A stretch of DNA of 64,000 nt from assembly GCA_022559845.1 (NCBI GenBank), contig CM040124.1, forward strand, positions 70,145,491 through 70,209,490, in the 5' to 3' direction. Below the pieces are notes generated by a model that saw only the letters and a list, made by a program, of their open reading frames with translations, ran no database searches and was not told the DNA's origin. This DNA comes from Amorphophallus konjac. Its lineage: Eukaryota > Streptophyta > Magnoliopsida > Alismatales > Araceae. Position 1 is the first letter of the stretch. Every line of letters begins with the position of its first letter. Made by a program: the position numbers and the translations under genes. Below, in pieces: positions 12,291 through 24,733 of this stretch.

Positions 12291-12870
12291 TGCTGACCGG
12301 TGAATCGTTGAAGAGGATCCTCGCTCACCCTGAAGCCTCGGGATGCCTCGTCAAGTGGGCCATCATGCTCAGGACCTACGATATATCGTATCAGCCTCGC
12401 TCGGCTATCAAAGGCCAGGCGCTCGCTGACTTCATCGTCGAGAGCACCATCCCGACTGAAGAAAGATCTCCATCCGCGCCCAGGCCGACCTGGGAACTGT
12501 TCGTCGACGGATCTTCCAACTCAGCCAGGAGCGGTGCCGGGATTCTTCTGAAGTCCCCCGAAGGAGCGGAGCTACAGTACGCCCTAAAGTTCAACTTCCA
12601 AGCATCTAACAATGCTTCCGAGTATGAGGCCCTCATATCGGGAGCCCGCATGGCCCGGCGGTTAGGGGCTGAGCGAGTCAGGATTTACACTGACTCCCAA
12701 CTGGTCGCTAGCCAGGTCAACGGCGATTATGAAGCTTGAGAAGCACCGATGATCAAATACCTGCAGCTAGTCAAGACCGTGGCACAACCGTTTGAGAGTT
12801 TTGAGGTAGTCCGAATAGCTCGGGAGGAAAACTCTCGAGCGGACACCCTCTCTCAGTTGGCCTCCTCTCT
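12291..12870 (+). pseudogene. second (archaeal-type) RNase H of Tat element
   Basis: A second RNase H follows the first, as is known for Tat elements. The acidic catalytic set is recognisable: WELFVDGSSNS (12490 region), ASEYEALISGARMA, RIYTDSQLVASQV, and EENSRADTLSQLAS after an in-frame TGA at 12737-12739. It is in the frame of the preceding RT part. The join between the two RNase H copies is the TGA at 12260 and the tether that follows. It should be inactive as written because of the internal stop. Confidence 0.82.
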
Positions 12871-15800
12871 TGACCCCGAGGGTACTCGATCGGTTCTTCT
12901 CGAAGAGCTAGAGCGACCGAGCATCGATTCAGAGCTCCTAGCTGTTGACTCGGCCTCCCCAAGCGACTGGCGTACCCCCTATCTGTCGTGGCTTCAAGAC
13001 TCTCAGGAGCCTCCCGACCCTCAGGAAGCCCGAAGATTGAAGTACCAAGCTCGGCGATTCGTCACTCTGGATGGCACTCTCTACCGGAGATCCTTTTCCG
13101 GCCCTCTCTTGAAGTGCCTCAGCACCGACGAAGCCAACCATGCGATTGAAGAAGTTCACGAAGGTTTGTGTGGAGCACATTTAGGGGGAAGGTCGCTCGC
13201 CAGGATCTTGCTACGGCAAGGTTATTGGTGGCCCACCCTGCAGCGCGACTGCTCGACCTACACACAACACTGTGACCGCTGCCAGCGATTTGACCACTTG
13301 GTCCATCAGCCAGCAACAGAGCTCGTCACCCTAGCCGAGCCTTATCCTTTCGCTCGCTGGGGAATCGACATCCTCGGGCCATTCCCCACGGCCTAGGCCC
13401 AGAAGAAGTTCATTATCATCGCCATCGATTACTTCACTAAGTGGATCAAGGCCGAAGCCACAGCAAGGATCACCGAGACAGTCGTCTGGAATTTCATCTG
13501 GAAGTCGATCATTTATCGTTTCGGCATCCCCCGGGTAATAGTAAGCGATAATGGTCGGCAATATGATTCTCGTTATTTCCGAGACAGATGCGCCGACCTT
13601 AACATTCGCAATCACTTCACTTCGGTCACCCACCCTCAGGCAAACGGGCTAGTCGAAAATGCCAATAAGACTATCTTAAAAGGCATCAAGACTAGGCTCG
13701 GCAAGGCCAAGGGCAGCTGGCTTGAGGAATTGCCGAACGTACTTTGGTCACACAGAACGACTCCCAGAACGGAAACCGGTGAAAGCCCCTTTCAGCTGGT
13801 ATACGGTACCGATGCCGTGATCCCGTTAGAGATTAGCAACCCCTCCCTCCGAGTCATCTGCTTCTCGTCCGAGGCAAACGACCAGAAACTGCTCGAAAAC
13901 CTCGACCTAGCAGATGAAGTCCGAGAGATTGCCAGTGTCACGCCCCAACACGAAATATCCGGATGTACAGTTAGAAACTAGCTACAGATAATATTAATAT
14001 GCTAAATTAAACAATCGTACAGGTGCTATGGAAAGAAGTACTTCTATTGATGAAGGAAGACTCCAAGTTTTATTACAATAACCATCAATGCTTAAACACG
14101 ATCAAACATAACTTCCAAACTGATTCTAATACAATAACTGACCCCAAAAAGGTAAATAAAGTGCTAACACAACACTAAGGAGTAACTAATGTAAACAACT
14201 ATGCCAACTCGGCATCCACTAACAGGTACACTCAAAGGTATCACTCCTGTCCCTCCCCTTCAGTATGCGCATTGTCACCTGAAAAGCATGGAAAAGGGGA
14301 AAACAACTATATGAGCTAACGCTCAGTAGATAGTAACAGACAAGTTTACATGATTAACCGATTAGTTACATTTTCATATGCAGTGACAAGAAAAGAAATA
14401 TCTGACGAGACGATAAAACAACGTAATATAAGATCTTGCAAGGTCAAGAAATATATGATGACAAGAGTTAACAAGGATATCAAGTACAAGAATGTTCAAT
14501 AGGAAATTGAAATATAGAATTGGCCAACAAGCAAGTATTTTAAACATCAAGTCAAGCACGATAATGTAACAAGTATAACAAGAGATTTTTTGTCGTAGAC
14601 GTCACGCTGGTCATGCACTCGGTGCAATGCCTCACCATGTCATTACAAACTCCCATGGGCACAAGTACTTTTCGGGCGCTCTCCCCAGGACCAGACCGGG
14701 CCCTTATGATGCGTTGGCATTGTTTTGTTGGATCCAAGATCCCAAGTTTTGTCTAGACATTTAATCAAGTTTAATGGCCAATTAATCAGAGGAATTTCTG
14801 TCAAAAGTACGAGATTTAAGGACTAACATGTCCTAGGATTCGTTAACTTAAAAACTCGGTATACGGTCACTTCTGGGCCGTTTGATAGGACATACGGCTA
14901 CTACTAGCCGCATTACAAGAACTGGATCAAATCTCAGTCCACGAGGTCAAGAATGAACGGTTGACAGTGTGCCGTTCAGGTAAGTAAGCAATACGTGACC
15001 TTAAGATACAATTATGATACTTATACGGACTACACTAGACCGTTCATGGAGACAAGCAGTCAACTATGGGCTGCTCATGTGCTGATTAGCCCAAGTTGAT
15101 CCGTGACTTATAACTCAGCGATTTGGTCACGAATTTCCAGGTCGTAGCCGGGTCATACGGGTCTCAAAATGGCGGATTCTAACTCGCCGGATAGAGTGTC
15201 CGGGTAGAATCGTACTAAGGGACAGCAATTTAGGCTTAATGGCCGTAATGCCATATAGATTGTTAGTGTTCTATTAGTCTATTCTACCGGGGTATAAGGG
15301 CTTTTAATTGATTTCCTAACAGCCATTTCAAAATACCTTGATTCGTGAATTATTATAAATCTCAATTTCACGAGATAAGTTAATTACAAGATGGTAACTC
15401 AAGATACTAGAACAAGCCAATAATGACAATAGACAGTAATACATGACATCAATTTACTTTCAAAATTACCATTTTATTATATGGGTTTCTAATTAAACAT
15501 TTGTGCGTTGAAGTGGAGATAGTAATCGGAATGGTTTATACACTTTGATTGAGTGCAGGGACCATTATTCTTCAATTTTGGATTGAGGAACACCGGGCTT
15601 AATTTGAGATCATAGGGTTGCATGTATGGGTCATTGGTTCCTCAAAATATGATTTTCAATTGGACTAGGCTTGAATGGGTCGATCCCCTCACGGTCCGGA
15701 TCGATCCTCAGGCCGAAAACAGGTCTACCGGGTCTGTCAGCATTTGGGTCGACCCATTGGGTCGACCCCTGGAGAACCATGGGTCTGCCTGTGTTTGGGT

Positions 15801-17338
15801 CGACCCATTGGGTCGACCCCTGCACAGACAGACTTCTGTCTGCGTTTGGGTCGACCCCCTGCATTCGCAGACGCGAACGTGACTTCCGGAAACCGACGAA
15901 TCTCACCCAATTGGGGTCTAATTGGACTGAGATCTTAACCCCATGCCCCTAGGTTCTTGATGGACATATTAGGATCATATTACAAGGGTTTGGAACACTA
16001 AATTCACCGGAAAACCAATCGTGAAATAATTTATCTTTGAAATCACAACCTATCTAGGAAGAACACTTAAAAACCTAGTCTTAGCATGCTTCTAATCAAA
16101 CACAAAATTCTCTAAGCATGGTCTATAAAAATTGGGGCTTTCTACGCCAAATGATAGATAACATGCTGATGATTACAACCATATACATTAATTAGAGTTG
16201 GGTCTGTTATCATCTACCTGAATCGAAGAGAGATTTAGAAGTTAGAATGAAGAATGCCCGTTTGACAGCCCTTCACTATTTCCACGAGATCTCCCTCCAC
16301 ACCTAATAGAATTTTGGGCTTTTACTACCAATGGAAAGCCAACTAAGAGAGGAACAAAATGGTATATTTACTTGCATGTTTTGGCCAAGATTACCTACCT
16401 CAATCGAAGGAAGGAAGAGGGCCTAAGAAAAACCCGCGAACTCGGATATTCCTCCAATATACGCGAGAGATCTCACTAGATCGGAGTCCTCTGCGACCAC
16501 CACTGCTCCCAAATGAAAATAGACACATAGGGCTTTCTTTTAATAGCTTATACATGTTCTGGATCCTTCCACAAAGGGAGAAATCGTCCCTTGAAGTGGA
16601 GTGTTCGACCCGCCACCGCAAGTGTTGACCTAGCCCATGCGCGACCAAATGCTTCCCATAAGTTAAAATTTTCATGGCATTGTGAGAGGGGAAATGATCC
16701 TCTCTTTAATACCTTTCATTTGCCCCTAGTTTGGGCTCATTTGGTTAAGGAATGAGCTCGGATTGAGGATTTTAATGTGGGGTTAACATTGAGCACGAAT
16801 TTGGTTAGGTAAGTGTTTAAATTTGACTTAACCCACTAATTCGGCCTTGTTAACGATTTTATTAGGCTTAATCATAGAAGATAAAATTTTTAATCGATTC
16901 ATCCTTTACCAAATTACTATTTTTCTGGATTTTTATAAGATAGTCAAAATTTCACTAGTTCTATTTACTAAGGAATTAAATATTAAATTCTGAAATTCAT
17001 GCATTAATCCATTTTATTTAAATTTTTATTTAATAAAGGCTCAATAAATAAATCGGAGTATTACAGCCAGCATCAGAGCAACGGAATACCGACGCCGCCT
17101 CACTCGATACTTCAACGCCAAAGTCCGAGACAGACACTTTCAACCGGGAGACTTCATCCTCAGGAAAGCCGAAGCCTCTCGACCACTTGAGGCGGCGGGC
17201 AAGTTATCCCCTAATTGGGGAGGCCCCTACCGAGTGGTCGAGATGCTCCGAAAAGGAGCATACTGTCTATCCACGATGGAAGGAGAGCTCATCCCTCGGA
17301 CCTGGAACGCAACTACATTACGCAAGTTCTACTTTTGA
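12871..17338 (+). pseudogene. Tat-type integrase, split by a solo LTR
   Basis: Integrase joins the DNA copy to the host. The HHCC zinc part runs from the His codon at 13139 to the Cys pair near 13269-13286 (HCDRCQ). The catalytic triad is D at 13427 (IDYFTKW), D at 13547 (SDNGRQ) and E at 13655 (VENANK); the last two are 36 codons apart, so D,D(35)E is kept. A TAG at 13394-13396 interrupts it. A solo LTR sits at 13936-17065 with the duplicated GCCAG, and the gene resumes at 17066 with RYFNAKVRDRHFQPGDF and NWGGPYRVVE, ending at 17336-17338 (TGA). Confidence 0.9.
13936..17065 (-). repeat. solo LTR, long gypsy type (3.1 kb)
   Basis: It starts TGTCACGCCCC and ends GAGTATTACA, flanked by GCCAG at 13931-13935 and 17066-17070. 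It sits in the Tat integrase gene, and taking it out restores the frame. It is of the same subfamily as 41415-44508 in opposite orientation: both hold clusters of GGGTCGACCC palindromes (here about 15675-15855) and a shared phrase with gctaacgctcagtag (near 14316-14330). It also carries inverted-repeat motifs of the type TACGG-N11-CCG near 14860-15060. Confidence 0.93.
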
Positions 17339-18500
17339 ATACTGAACATTGTGCAAACGACATGAGATAAGACAAAAGGCTCCTTTCTTTTATTCAAACA
17401 ACTTGCTTGTACATCAGGAAGGCAGAAGCCAAGAAAATATATGTCAAAAAAGCAAAAAATCCATCTGGCGCCGCCGTATGAGCCCATCGCTCGGCTGACT
17501 CGGATGACCTTCCTGCCTCCAGCCACTGACTCTGCCTCATGTAGAAACTGGCTCAGATAAAGGATAGTTGACCCCGTTGGCTCGGGCAGCTCGGGACAAA
17601 GGTGACAGAGGGATTAGGAAGGAGAAGGCTACCTTCCAAGTTGAACTTGGAAGAGAAGGGGGTGAGGGAATGCATATGAAAGCATCCTCCCCGCCAACCT
17701 GCCAACTCATTGGAAGACAGAGAGTGCAGGCACCCTCCGAAGAGTGAAAGAAAGGAGGAGCAGAGCAGAAGAGGGAAAAAGAGGCTGCGAGAAAGAAAAA
17801 AAAAAAGCAGAGCTGGACGAGGAGGCAGGGGAAGGCCCGGAAAGGAGGGAGCTTAGTTGGCTTCCTCCTCCCCTCCGTGAAGCAAGCAGGAAGGGACTGG
17901 CGGCAGGGATGTCTGATGCCCCCATCCGTACACCATCTCGCCCCCCTACAAGCGCCGCCAGAACTGATAAAGGGAAGACAGCGTGCCTCTACACGTCGAA
18001 CCCTCTTTAAGTCTGTCCGCCAGTCGTCGAACCCTCTTTAAATCCGAAGCAGCAAGAACTCTCTGCCCCCCGTCGTCGGTAGCCTCATCTTCCGGAGCGT
18101 CTTCCCTGCTCCAAGTACAACGGCACAACGCTACGTGAAGAAGGAATGAGGAAAGACTATCAGGGAAACCCCTAAGCGATGGAGAGGAAGGGACGCCCTT
18201 CAGACCTTTTATAGGCAAAGGGAGGCTATTTGCCTTAAATGATTCTCTCCTCGAAAACACGCCAAAGGGATCTCTCCCCACGAACGGTCACCTCAAACTT
18301 CTCATTTTCCGCCACAGCGGGATGCATGAAGCGGCCAGGCATTCAAAGAATGAGAAAACGGAAAAACTGGGTGTCAGGTGCTCACGTAACCATCAGGCGA
18401 GATCCACGCAGAAAGTATCAGCTCTTTCCAACCACTGCAGATACGCTGAACAAAATACGGCAATGGCGATACGGAACAGATAAGTCTTCATCATAACGCT
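17339..18500. other. non-coding 3' region of the Tat element
   Basis: Between the integrase stop and the end of the antisense gene there is no recognisable domain. A lysine- and glutamate-rich ORF (17744-18010) and several others on both strands lack any family feature and look like chance frames in a purine-rich stretch (17730-17860). Confidence 0.55.
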
Positions 18501-18509
18501 ATTGCCTTA

Positions 18510-18515
18510 TTTATT
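18510..18515 (-). terminator. poly(A) signal of the antisense ORF
   Basis: TTTATT on the + strand is AATAAA on the minus strand. It lies about 75 bases downstream of the antisense stop codon at 18591-18593, the normal distance for a plant polyadenylation signal. A hexamer alone is weak evidence. Confidence 0.4.
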
Positions 18516-18590
18516 TCTACACAAAAGAGGAAGTTTTTTTCCTTCAAAAAGAAAAAAAGACATACAAAAAGAGGAAGCGAAGCAGATACA

Positions 18591-21500
18591 TCAGGCCTCC
18601 GGCCCATCTTGAAGCCCGGAAGTAGAGGGCTCGAGCGGTCTGCCCCTGGCATCTTCGGCGACGGCCGACCCTGGCACTGACCCCACCGGCGTGGGAACTG
18701 CCTCTGTAGTGCCCCAGAAATTTTAAATAACTTTCAAGAATTTATAAAGGCCTAAATAAATATATAAATGGTTAATAAGTTATTACGAGGCCAAGTGGTG
18801 TTAATCAATTAACCCAACCCACTTAATTAAAGTCCAAAAGGTTTTAACTCTGGCCCATTAAGTTTGGCCCACATTCTAGAAGGTAATTAAGTCTATCCAC
18901 AGATATTAAGGATAAATACTAGAATATATAAGATAAGTTAATGGATAATTATCAAAAGAGTTTTAAATTGTTTGAACTCTATCCACGACACATATAACGG
19001 TCTATAGCCTAACCGTCACAGACATGTAACGCACGGTGTCTCGACCGTTACACTATGAACCAGAAAACTAAAAGAGTTTGATTTCCTTTGAACTCTAGGA
19101 ACGAGTAATGTAACAGTCTATCGCGAGACCGCCACATAACCCTAACGCGTAGGTCCTAGTCCGTTACAAACCTGTTAGTTCCGTAAGCAAAGTAACTCAT
19201 GAAAAGATTGGAACTTGATGTTCCTATCCACTAGGGATCAACTTGGGAAGGATTGTAAAGACTCTAAGGACTCTTAAGGATTAGGATTTGATGAAACAAT
19301 GACTCTAAACTCGATCTAATCCTCAAACCCTAGTCTAAACTCTATAAATAGGGCATAGCTCTGGACTGTGCGACCCTTACTTTTTGGACGTAAAGAAGCA
19401 ATGTAATGAGCCATTATCTCAGGTAAGTTCTTTAGAAGTAGTAGTTTACAATACTTTAGACTAACTCCCCTCCGAATTTCACATCTTTAGGTCAAGAGGT
19501 CGTGGAGTTAGAACCCAAGGAAGTTGCTGAAAAAGTCACAAGAGAAGGAAGGGATCTAGGGCAAGGTTCTCAACCAAATTCAGAAACTACAGTCTAAGTT
19601 AAGAGGTAGGTTATCTCATGAACAGCAAAAATAGCTTGATAGGACTAAGAGCCTCTGGTTTAATTGATTTTCATGCATGGTAGATCATTGATTTCACGTT
19701 TTGATAGCTCAATGCATATCATGCACCTCTTAGCCAAATTGAGAAATTAAAACATGACTATTCATCTATTCATGATTACCTATGCATATAGATGGCCTTT
19801 ACTTCGTTAACATGTCTGGAAACTCATGATGTTTTGATAAAAGACATGATGTGAGTTGATCTCTTAGTTTCTATAGTTATTTTCTGTTAGCAGATACTGT
19901 AACGCATTAGCATAGGACCGTCGCTTTCAAGTAACGGCCATACGACAGACCGTTACACACTCTGTGATATTTTAATTGCACTGTTGTTTCTAACGCGATT
20001 GGACAGACGCGTTACATTCATGTAACGTCTGGATCCTGACCGTCACGTTCAATGTGACGCCCCCTCTCCAGACCGTTATAATCTGTGTTCTGTCAAACCT
20101 AAGACAGAATATAACATGCCAATCTTATTATAGTTAAAGCCTAGTTACCTAAGTTTTAAACCTAATCATGTGATTTAAAGGATATTTGATTATTCATGAT
20201 AGGTATTGCATGTTTTTCTACTTAAGTTATGTTAAACCAAATTCTATAGTTTTGTACTATAAAGCATGACTTTTTAACATTGTATTGACGAAGTTTTTAT
20301 CATGATTTTCACATTGATTATACATATCTCTCTCTGCCAATAGAGTCAATTCTATACGTACATGGCACATATTCCGGTATGTTGTCATTAAGTTCACACC
20401 TTGCACTATAGGAACACAATCTTGGACATGAGGACCTTTCTATTGGATATTCCTTCCAATGGACTAGGAAATCATTGTTTCAAGGCCTCCGTAATTCTCC
20501 GCGAGCCTAGGATTCCCACTAGGACGCCGAGTTGGTTGTACCAATGAAAGCCCATTAATTAGAACACTCTATCGTGGTTTTGATTCTTGAAATGTAACGG
20601 CCTTGAACTGGACCGTCAGGCTCACGTAACGGCCAGTGCCAGACCGTCACATTCCTCTGAGTCTATTTTTATCCTTATGGACTCGGATCACTGTAACGGC
20701 CCATTACTGGCGCGTTACATAATGTAACGGCCTAGCAAATGACCGTTACATAGCTTGCATTTGTTAACCCAAGGTTTGACCAAGGGTTGATATTCCAATG
20801 ATTCTAGACAAACCTTAGTGATCTAGAACTTGTCATATTGCTTAAATTGATCTAAATGAAATGGAAGTTAAGGAAAATACCGTTATGCTGTCGATTTATT
20901 TCTATGAGCATGACATTGTTTAAAGTCTATTTCTTGACTCCTACATTCTTATGTTGAAGCATTCATTCATTGATTTTAGTTATCATTGAATTATTGGAAG
21001 TGCTATATTCTTGGCCATACTTTACTGTTATACTGCGTGGAAGTAGCTTAATTTATAACTGAAGATGCGATCGAGCACTGATTGTGTTCAGGGGCTCTAT
21101 GCTAGTCCCCTCGGCTGATTGCCGGAAACATACTATTTTATAAACCATGGGGTTTGATGCTACTGGCGTCGCATTGCGCTGGGAGTACTATTTCTATAAA
21201 TAAGTGAAGATCCACGGCACGACATGACATTCTTGCTTGATATTCCACAGAAATTCACGAAGCACTTGCTCATAAGCATAAGATGCTAAAGTGAGGAATA
21301 TGTGGCTTGATAGTACATTCTCGATATATTCTTGTTCATGAAAGGCCAATATCATGTTCTTGTCATATTCTTACTAGTTCATTCTTGATCTCATTCCATC
21401 TTATATGATAGTCTTGTTACTTTGATTTAATCGCATGATCATCGCATTGTATGATTTTTCCTTATTTATTTAGAGCGAAAATGATAATTACTTTAATAGT

Positions 21501-24428
21501 GCCTTCATGATGATGTGAAGATACCTACTGGGCAAGTGTGCTCATTACCTATTTCTAATATTTTTCAGGAGATGGAAATAGTTTGAATTCGGATTCGGGT
21601 GATTCAAGTAGCGGGTCCGAGAGCGATTGAATGTTATTATGACAAGAGTGAAGACATAGAAAGTCTAAATTGTCTAGATTGAGTCAATGTAATTTTCCTA
21701 TTTCTTGAGTCTAGTAGAATGAAAATCAAATTAGTGATTGTATCTTGAGTATTGAGCATTATGAAATAAAGTTGAAGTTTGATTAAATCTTGTGCAATTG
21801 CATCTAATAGTGTGATTGTCTTGCGCTCTGATTGATTCTTGCTTGCAAGAGGCTTACCATGCCGACTGTTCGCGCTCCCCGAGAGAGTCTTCTGCTGTAA
21901 TTAAAGGCTCGGGGCGTGACAGCCTCGGTTGCATGCCCTCCCGAGGCATCCGGAGTTGGCGACCCCTCAGACGATGAGCCCCCGTGATCCTCTTCATCTT
22001 GCGCCGAACCGGAGGAACTGGAGGATGACAAGTCCGAGTCATAACATTGCCCGGACGGGAAGTCAACTACTCCGGACGCCTGCTCCTCGGCATAAGAGAC
22101 GGCCCGGTCGTATCCCTGCTTGAACCCTTGCGGATGCCCCGGTGAAGTCCTAGCTCATAGTAGGGGAGGGCAACCTCCTTGAGGTCGACCAGGTAGGCCT
22201 CTGAGCTCTTGTATTGCTCGAGAGCCTCCACCCCGGCCAATCCCACCCTACCAGCGAGCTCGGCCTCCTTCCGCTCCACCTCAACTGACTTCTGCTCAGC
22301 CTCAGCCGTCCGCTCTTCGGCCTCCGCCACCTGCTTCTCCGCCTCGGCCCGATCAGCCTCGGCCTCCGGCCGAAGGTGCTCGACTTCCTCCGCTCGGTCT
22401 ACCAGCTCTGCACACTCGGTCTCCCACCGGCCATCCAGCTCAACGCGTGCAAGGCGCTCCTCTTCGAGAAGCCTGCTCTTCCTCTCTAGAGATTCGCGGG
22501 CCTTGGCCTTCGGCTCGGTTAGCGCCCGGGTCTCCACCTAGCTCGACTGCGCCAGCTCCCTGACTGAGGAAAGCTCCCGCTGAAGCCCATCACGCTCCTC
22601 GGCAAGCCGAGCCAACCTCCTGTCAGACCCACCAACGGTCCAAGCCAGGTTCGCTCGCTCCCACTCCGATCGAGCGTACGCTTCTGCCAGAGCAGCCCCC
22701 ATCTGGGCCAGGGCCAGGCCGCCCTCCATAACCCCAGCAAGGGCCACAGACGGAGATTACTGCCTACCTCCCCCCCTCACCTTCACGGCTATACCGCGGC
22801 ATACCTGGTGCAGAGGGCCCGAGATACCAAGCCTCTCCAAGGCCGCCGGAACGAAGAACTTCCCATCGCCTGGTGCCCCACCGTGTGGCTCGGATTGAGC
22901 CCCAGCCTCGGTCGCCTCTCGCGCCTCGGTCGGATTTTCTTGCGGCCCCTCAACTTGGACCGGCTCGGCACCTGCACCGCCACCTGCAGTGCCAGCTTCG
23001 GCCACGGCCCCCTCGGCTCCTGCCGTGGGGAGAGCCGGGTCGGCACCGCTGCCAATCGCAGGAGCACCCTCGGCCCCCTCGATTCCGGCCAAAGGAAGAA
23101 CCGAGCCCGCATCGTCGCCGCCCGCAGGGGCAGCCGCAACCTCCTCGGCCCCCTCTGGCTTGGCGGGTGGGAGAGCTCACCCGGTAGGGTCGGCCCCATC
23201 ATGCTCGATGGAGGGGCGAGCCGCGGTAAGGTCGCCTTCAGCCGCGGGTATGACCCCGACCTTCTTGGCCCGCTTCCTGGCCCTCGCGGCAGCCCAGATC
23301 ATACCCTCCACGAGATCCTTGCGCTTGGATCCCCGCGGTCTGGAAGATTCACCCTAGGCCGCTCCTTTGCCCTTATCTCTGGTTCGGGAGCGACCCACGG
23401 GAGCAGCTGATTCATCAGCAGCCGAGTCATCACCAAGCTCGATCACCTCTGCGGCCTCCTTCAGAGCCTCCTGCCTGGTGTCTGCACGAAAAGGAAGACA
23501 TATTCAGAAAAAGAAAGATGATCCCCACATTCAGAGGAAGAACCTAGTTTGTGGCACCTGAGCCCGACGGATGCAGCCGCGTAAGAAGACACCGCTCGAT
23601 ATTCTCTGGAGTAACCAGCTCTTCGGTGGATTGGCGGTGCTTCAGCAAGATGGCTGCGTATTTCTCCACATGTGGAGGGAACTCATCCTGCCTGGGAGGG
23701 ATATTCAAGTGGAAATTGGGGATTACTGGGCACCTCCAGGTTTCCTCCACTGAACAAATCCCCACCCAAAAGAATTGACTCTTCCACCCCTTATGCGAGG
23801 AATCCTTCGCCGCCAAGGAGATACAGCTCCTATTCCGCCTCGCCTGGATGAAATAGAAGCCCTTCTCGGCCGAAGGATGTGCTTTCAACTCAAAGAAATA
23901 ATGAAAGAGGTCCATGGAAGGAGGAACTCCACACTAGCGGCAGAGGATGCGAAAGGCGGAAAGGAGGAGATAAGAGTTGGCTACCAACTGAATGGGCGCC
24001 AACAAGAAAAAATTGAGAAGCTGAAGAACAAAAGGTTCGAAAGGAAGGCGGAATCCACCCTTCCATGATAGAAGAAAAATACAAATGTGGCTTGTACGAG
24101 AGTCCAGGCTCGTCTCGTGTGGGGAAGCTCCGACAAAGCGAAACTTATGGGGCAGGCGATACTGGTGCTCCAGCCTTCTCAGATCAGCCTCCCCCAGTTC
24201 GCTGCAGTTTGGAACCGGCGCCTTCACCACCTGCTCGTCCTCACACTCCTCAGCGTCCGAGCGCTGGTCTGCCATAGAAACCGGAGAAGAGTTTGAGGAA
24301 AGGCAATCTCGAGACCCTGAAGATTCCGGGGAAGGAGGAAGCCGCCGGACTGCCTCCGCGGTTATCTCTGCCAACTCCTCGAACGCCGCTGCAAGCCTCT
24401 GCTCTTCCGTCGCGTCCTTACGACGCAT
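18591..24428 (-). pseudogene. antisense ORF of the Tat element, Transposase_28-like
   Basis: A second gene runs antisense between integrase and the 3' LTR, a habit known in Tat elements. I choose the ATG at 24426-24428 (MRRKDA). Exon 1 contains FRLPFEPFVLQLLNFF and FHYFFELKAHPS, resembling the plant 'putative gypsy type transposon' (Transposase_28) domain. A likely intron with GT at 23557 and CAG at 23482-23484 (76 nt) skips a stop. Exon 2 is Ala/Glu/Pro-rich, then strongly coiled-coil (about 22200-22530). It is broken by TAG at 23934, other stops, a one-base loss near 22118, and a solo LTR (18705-21922); the last 36 or so codons lie at 18591-18704. Function unknown. Confidence 0.75.
18705..21922 (+). 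repeat. solo LTR, long gypsy type (3.2 kb)
   Basis: It runs from TGTAGTGCCCC to GGGGCGTGACA with GCCTC at 18700-18704 and 21923-21927. It cuts the antisense ORF of the Tat element in frame. A TATA-like TATAAATA lies at 19343-19350. It shares the segment agatacctactgggcaag (about 21518-21536) with 58404-61748 and 3652-6869. About 13 copies of a 26-27-bp imperfect inverted repeat, GTAACG-N15-CGTTACA in outline, lie in three groups (18994-19170, 19900-20080, 20594-20750). Confidence 0.94.
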
Positions 24429-24720
24429 CGAAGAGTCCCAAAAGTAAGAACGGAGGAGAGCCAAAAATCTTAAAGACGGAGGGAGTCTGGAATGACAACA
24501 AGCGCCCAACGCCTATATCCCCACGCGGGAGGCGGCGCGTCGTTCCGACCTCCGAGAAAAGGGGTGCCCTTCAGTTCAAATCCGTCAGGATCATCATTAA
24601 CACAGGCCCAGGTGACCACGACACGTGGCTTCCTAACACCGCCAGATCTCCACCCACCTGAGCCACGATGGTCCAAAACCCCAAACAGCTACTCTTCCGA
24701 GCTTACTAAAGCTCGGGAGT

Positions 24721-24733
24721 AGGAGGGGACAAG
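24721..24733 (+). promoter_or_regulatory. polypurine tract of the Tat element
   Basis: AGGAGGGGACAAG lies immediately before the TG of the 3' LTR, as the plus-strand primer should. Confidence 0.75.

Noticed and set aside
15622..15952. ORFs with repeated GSTHWVDP-like phrases in 15622-15952 and 42633-43080
   Set aside because: They arise in every frame from the palindromic repeat GGGTCGACCC and lie in non-coding LTRs.
22808..23410. A 200-aa + strand ORF and others opposite to the antisense gene
   Set aside because: The minus strand has the splice sites, coiled coil and family features; the + frames are shadows in GC-rich DNA.
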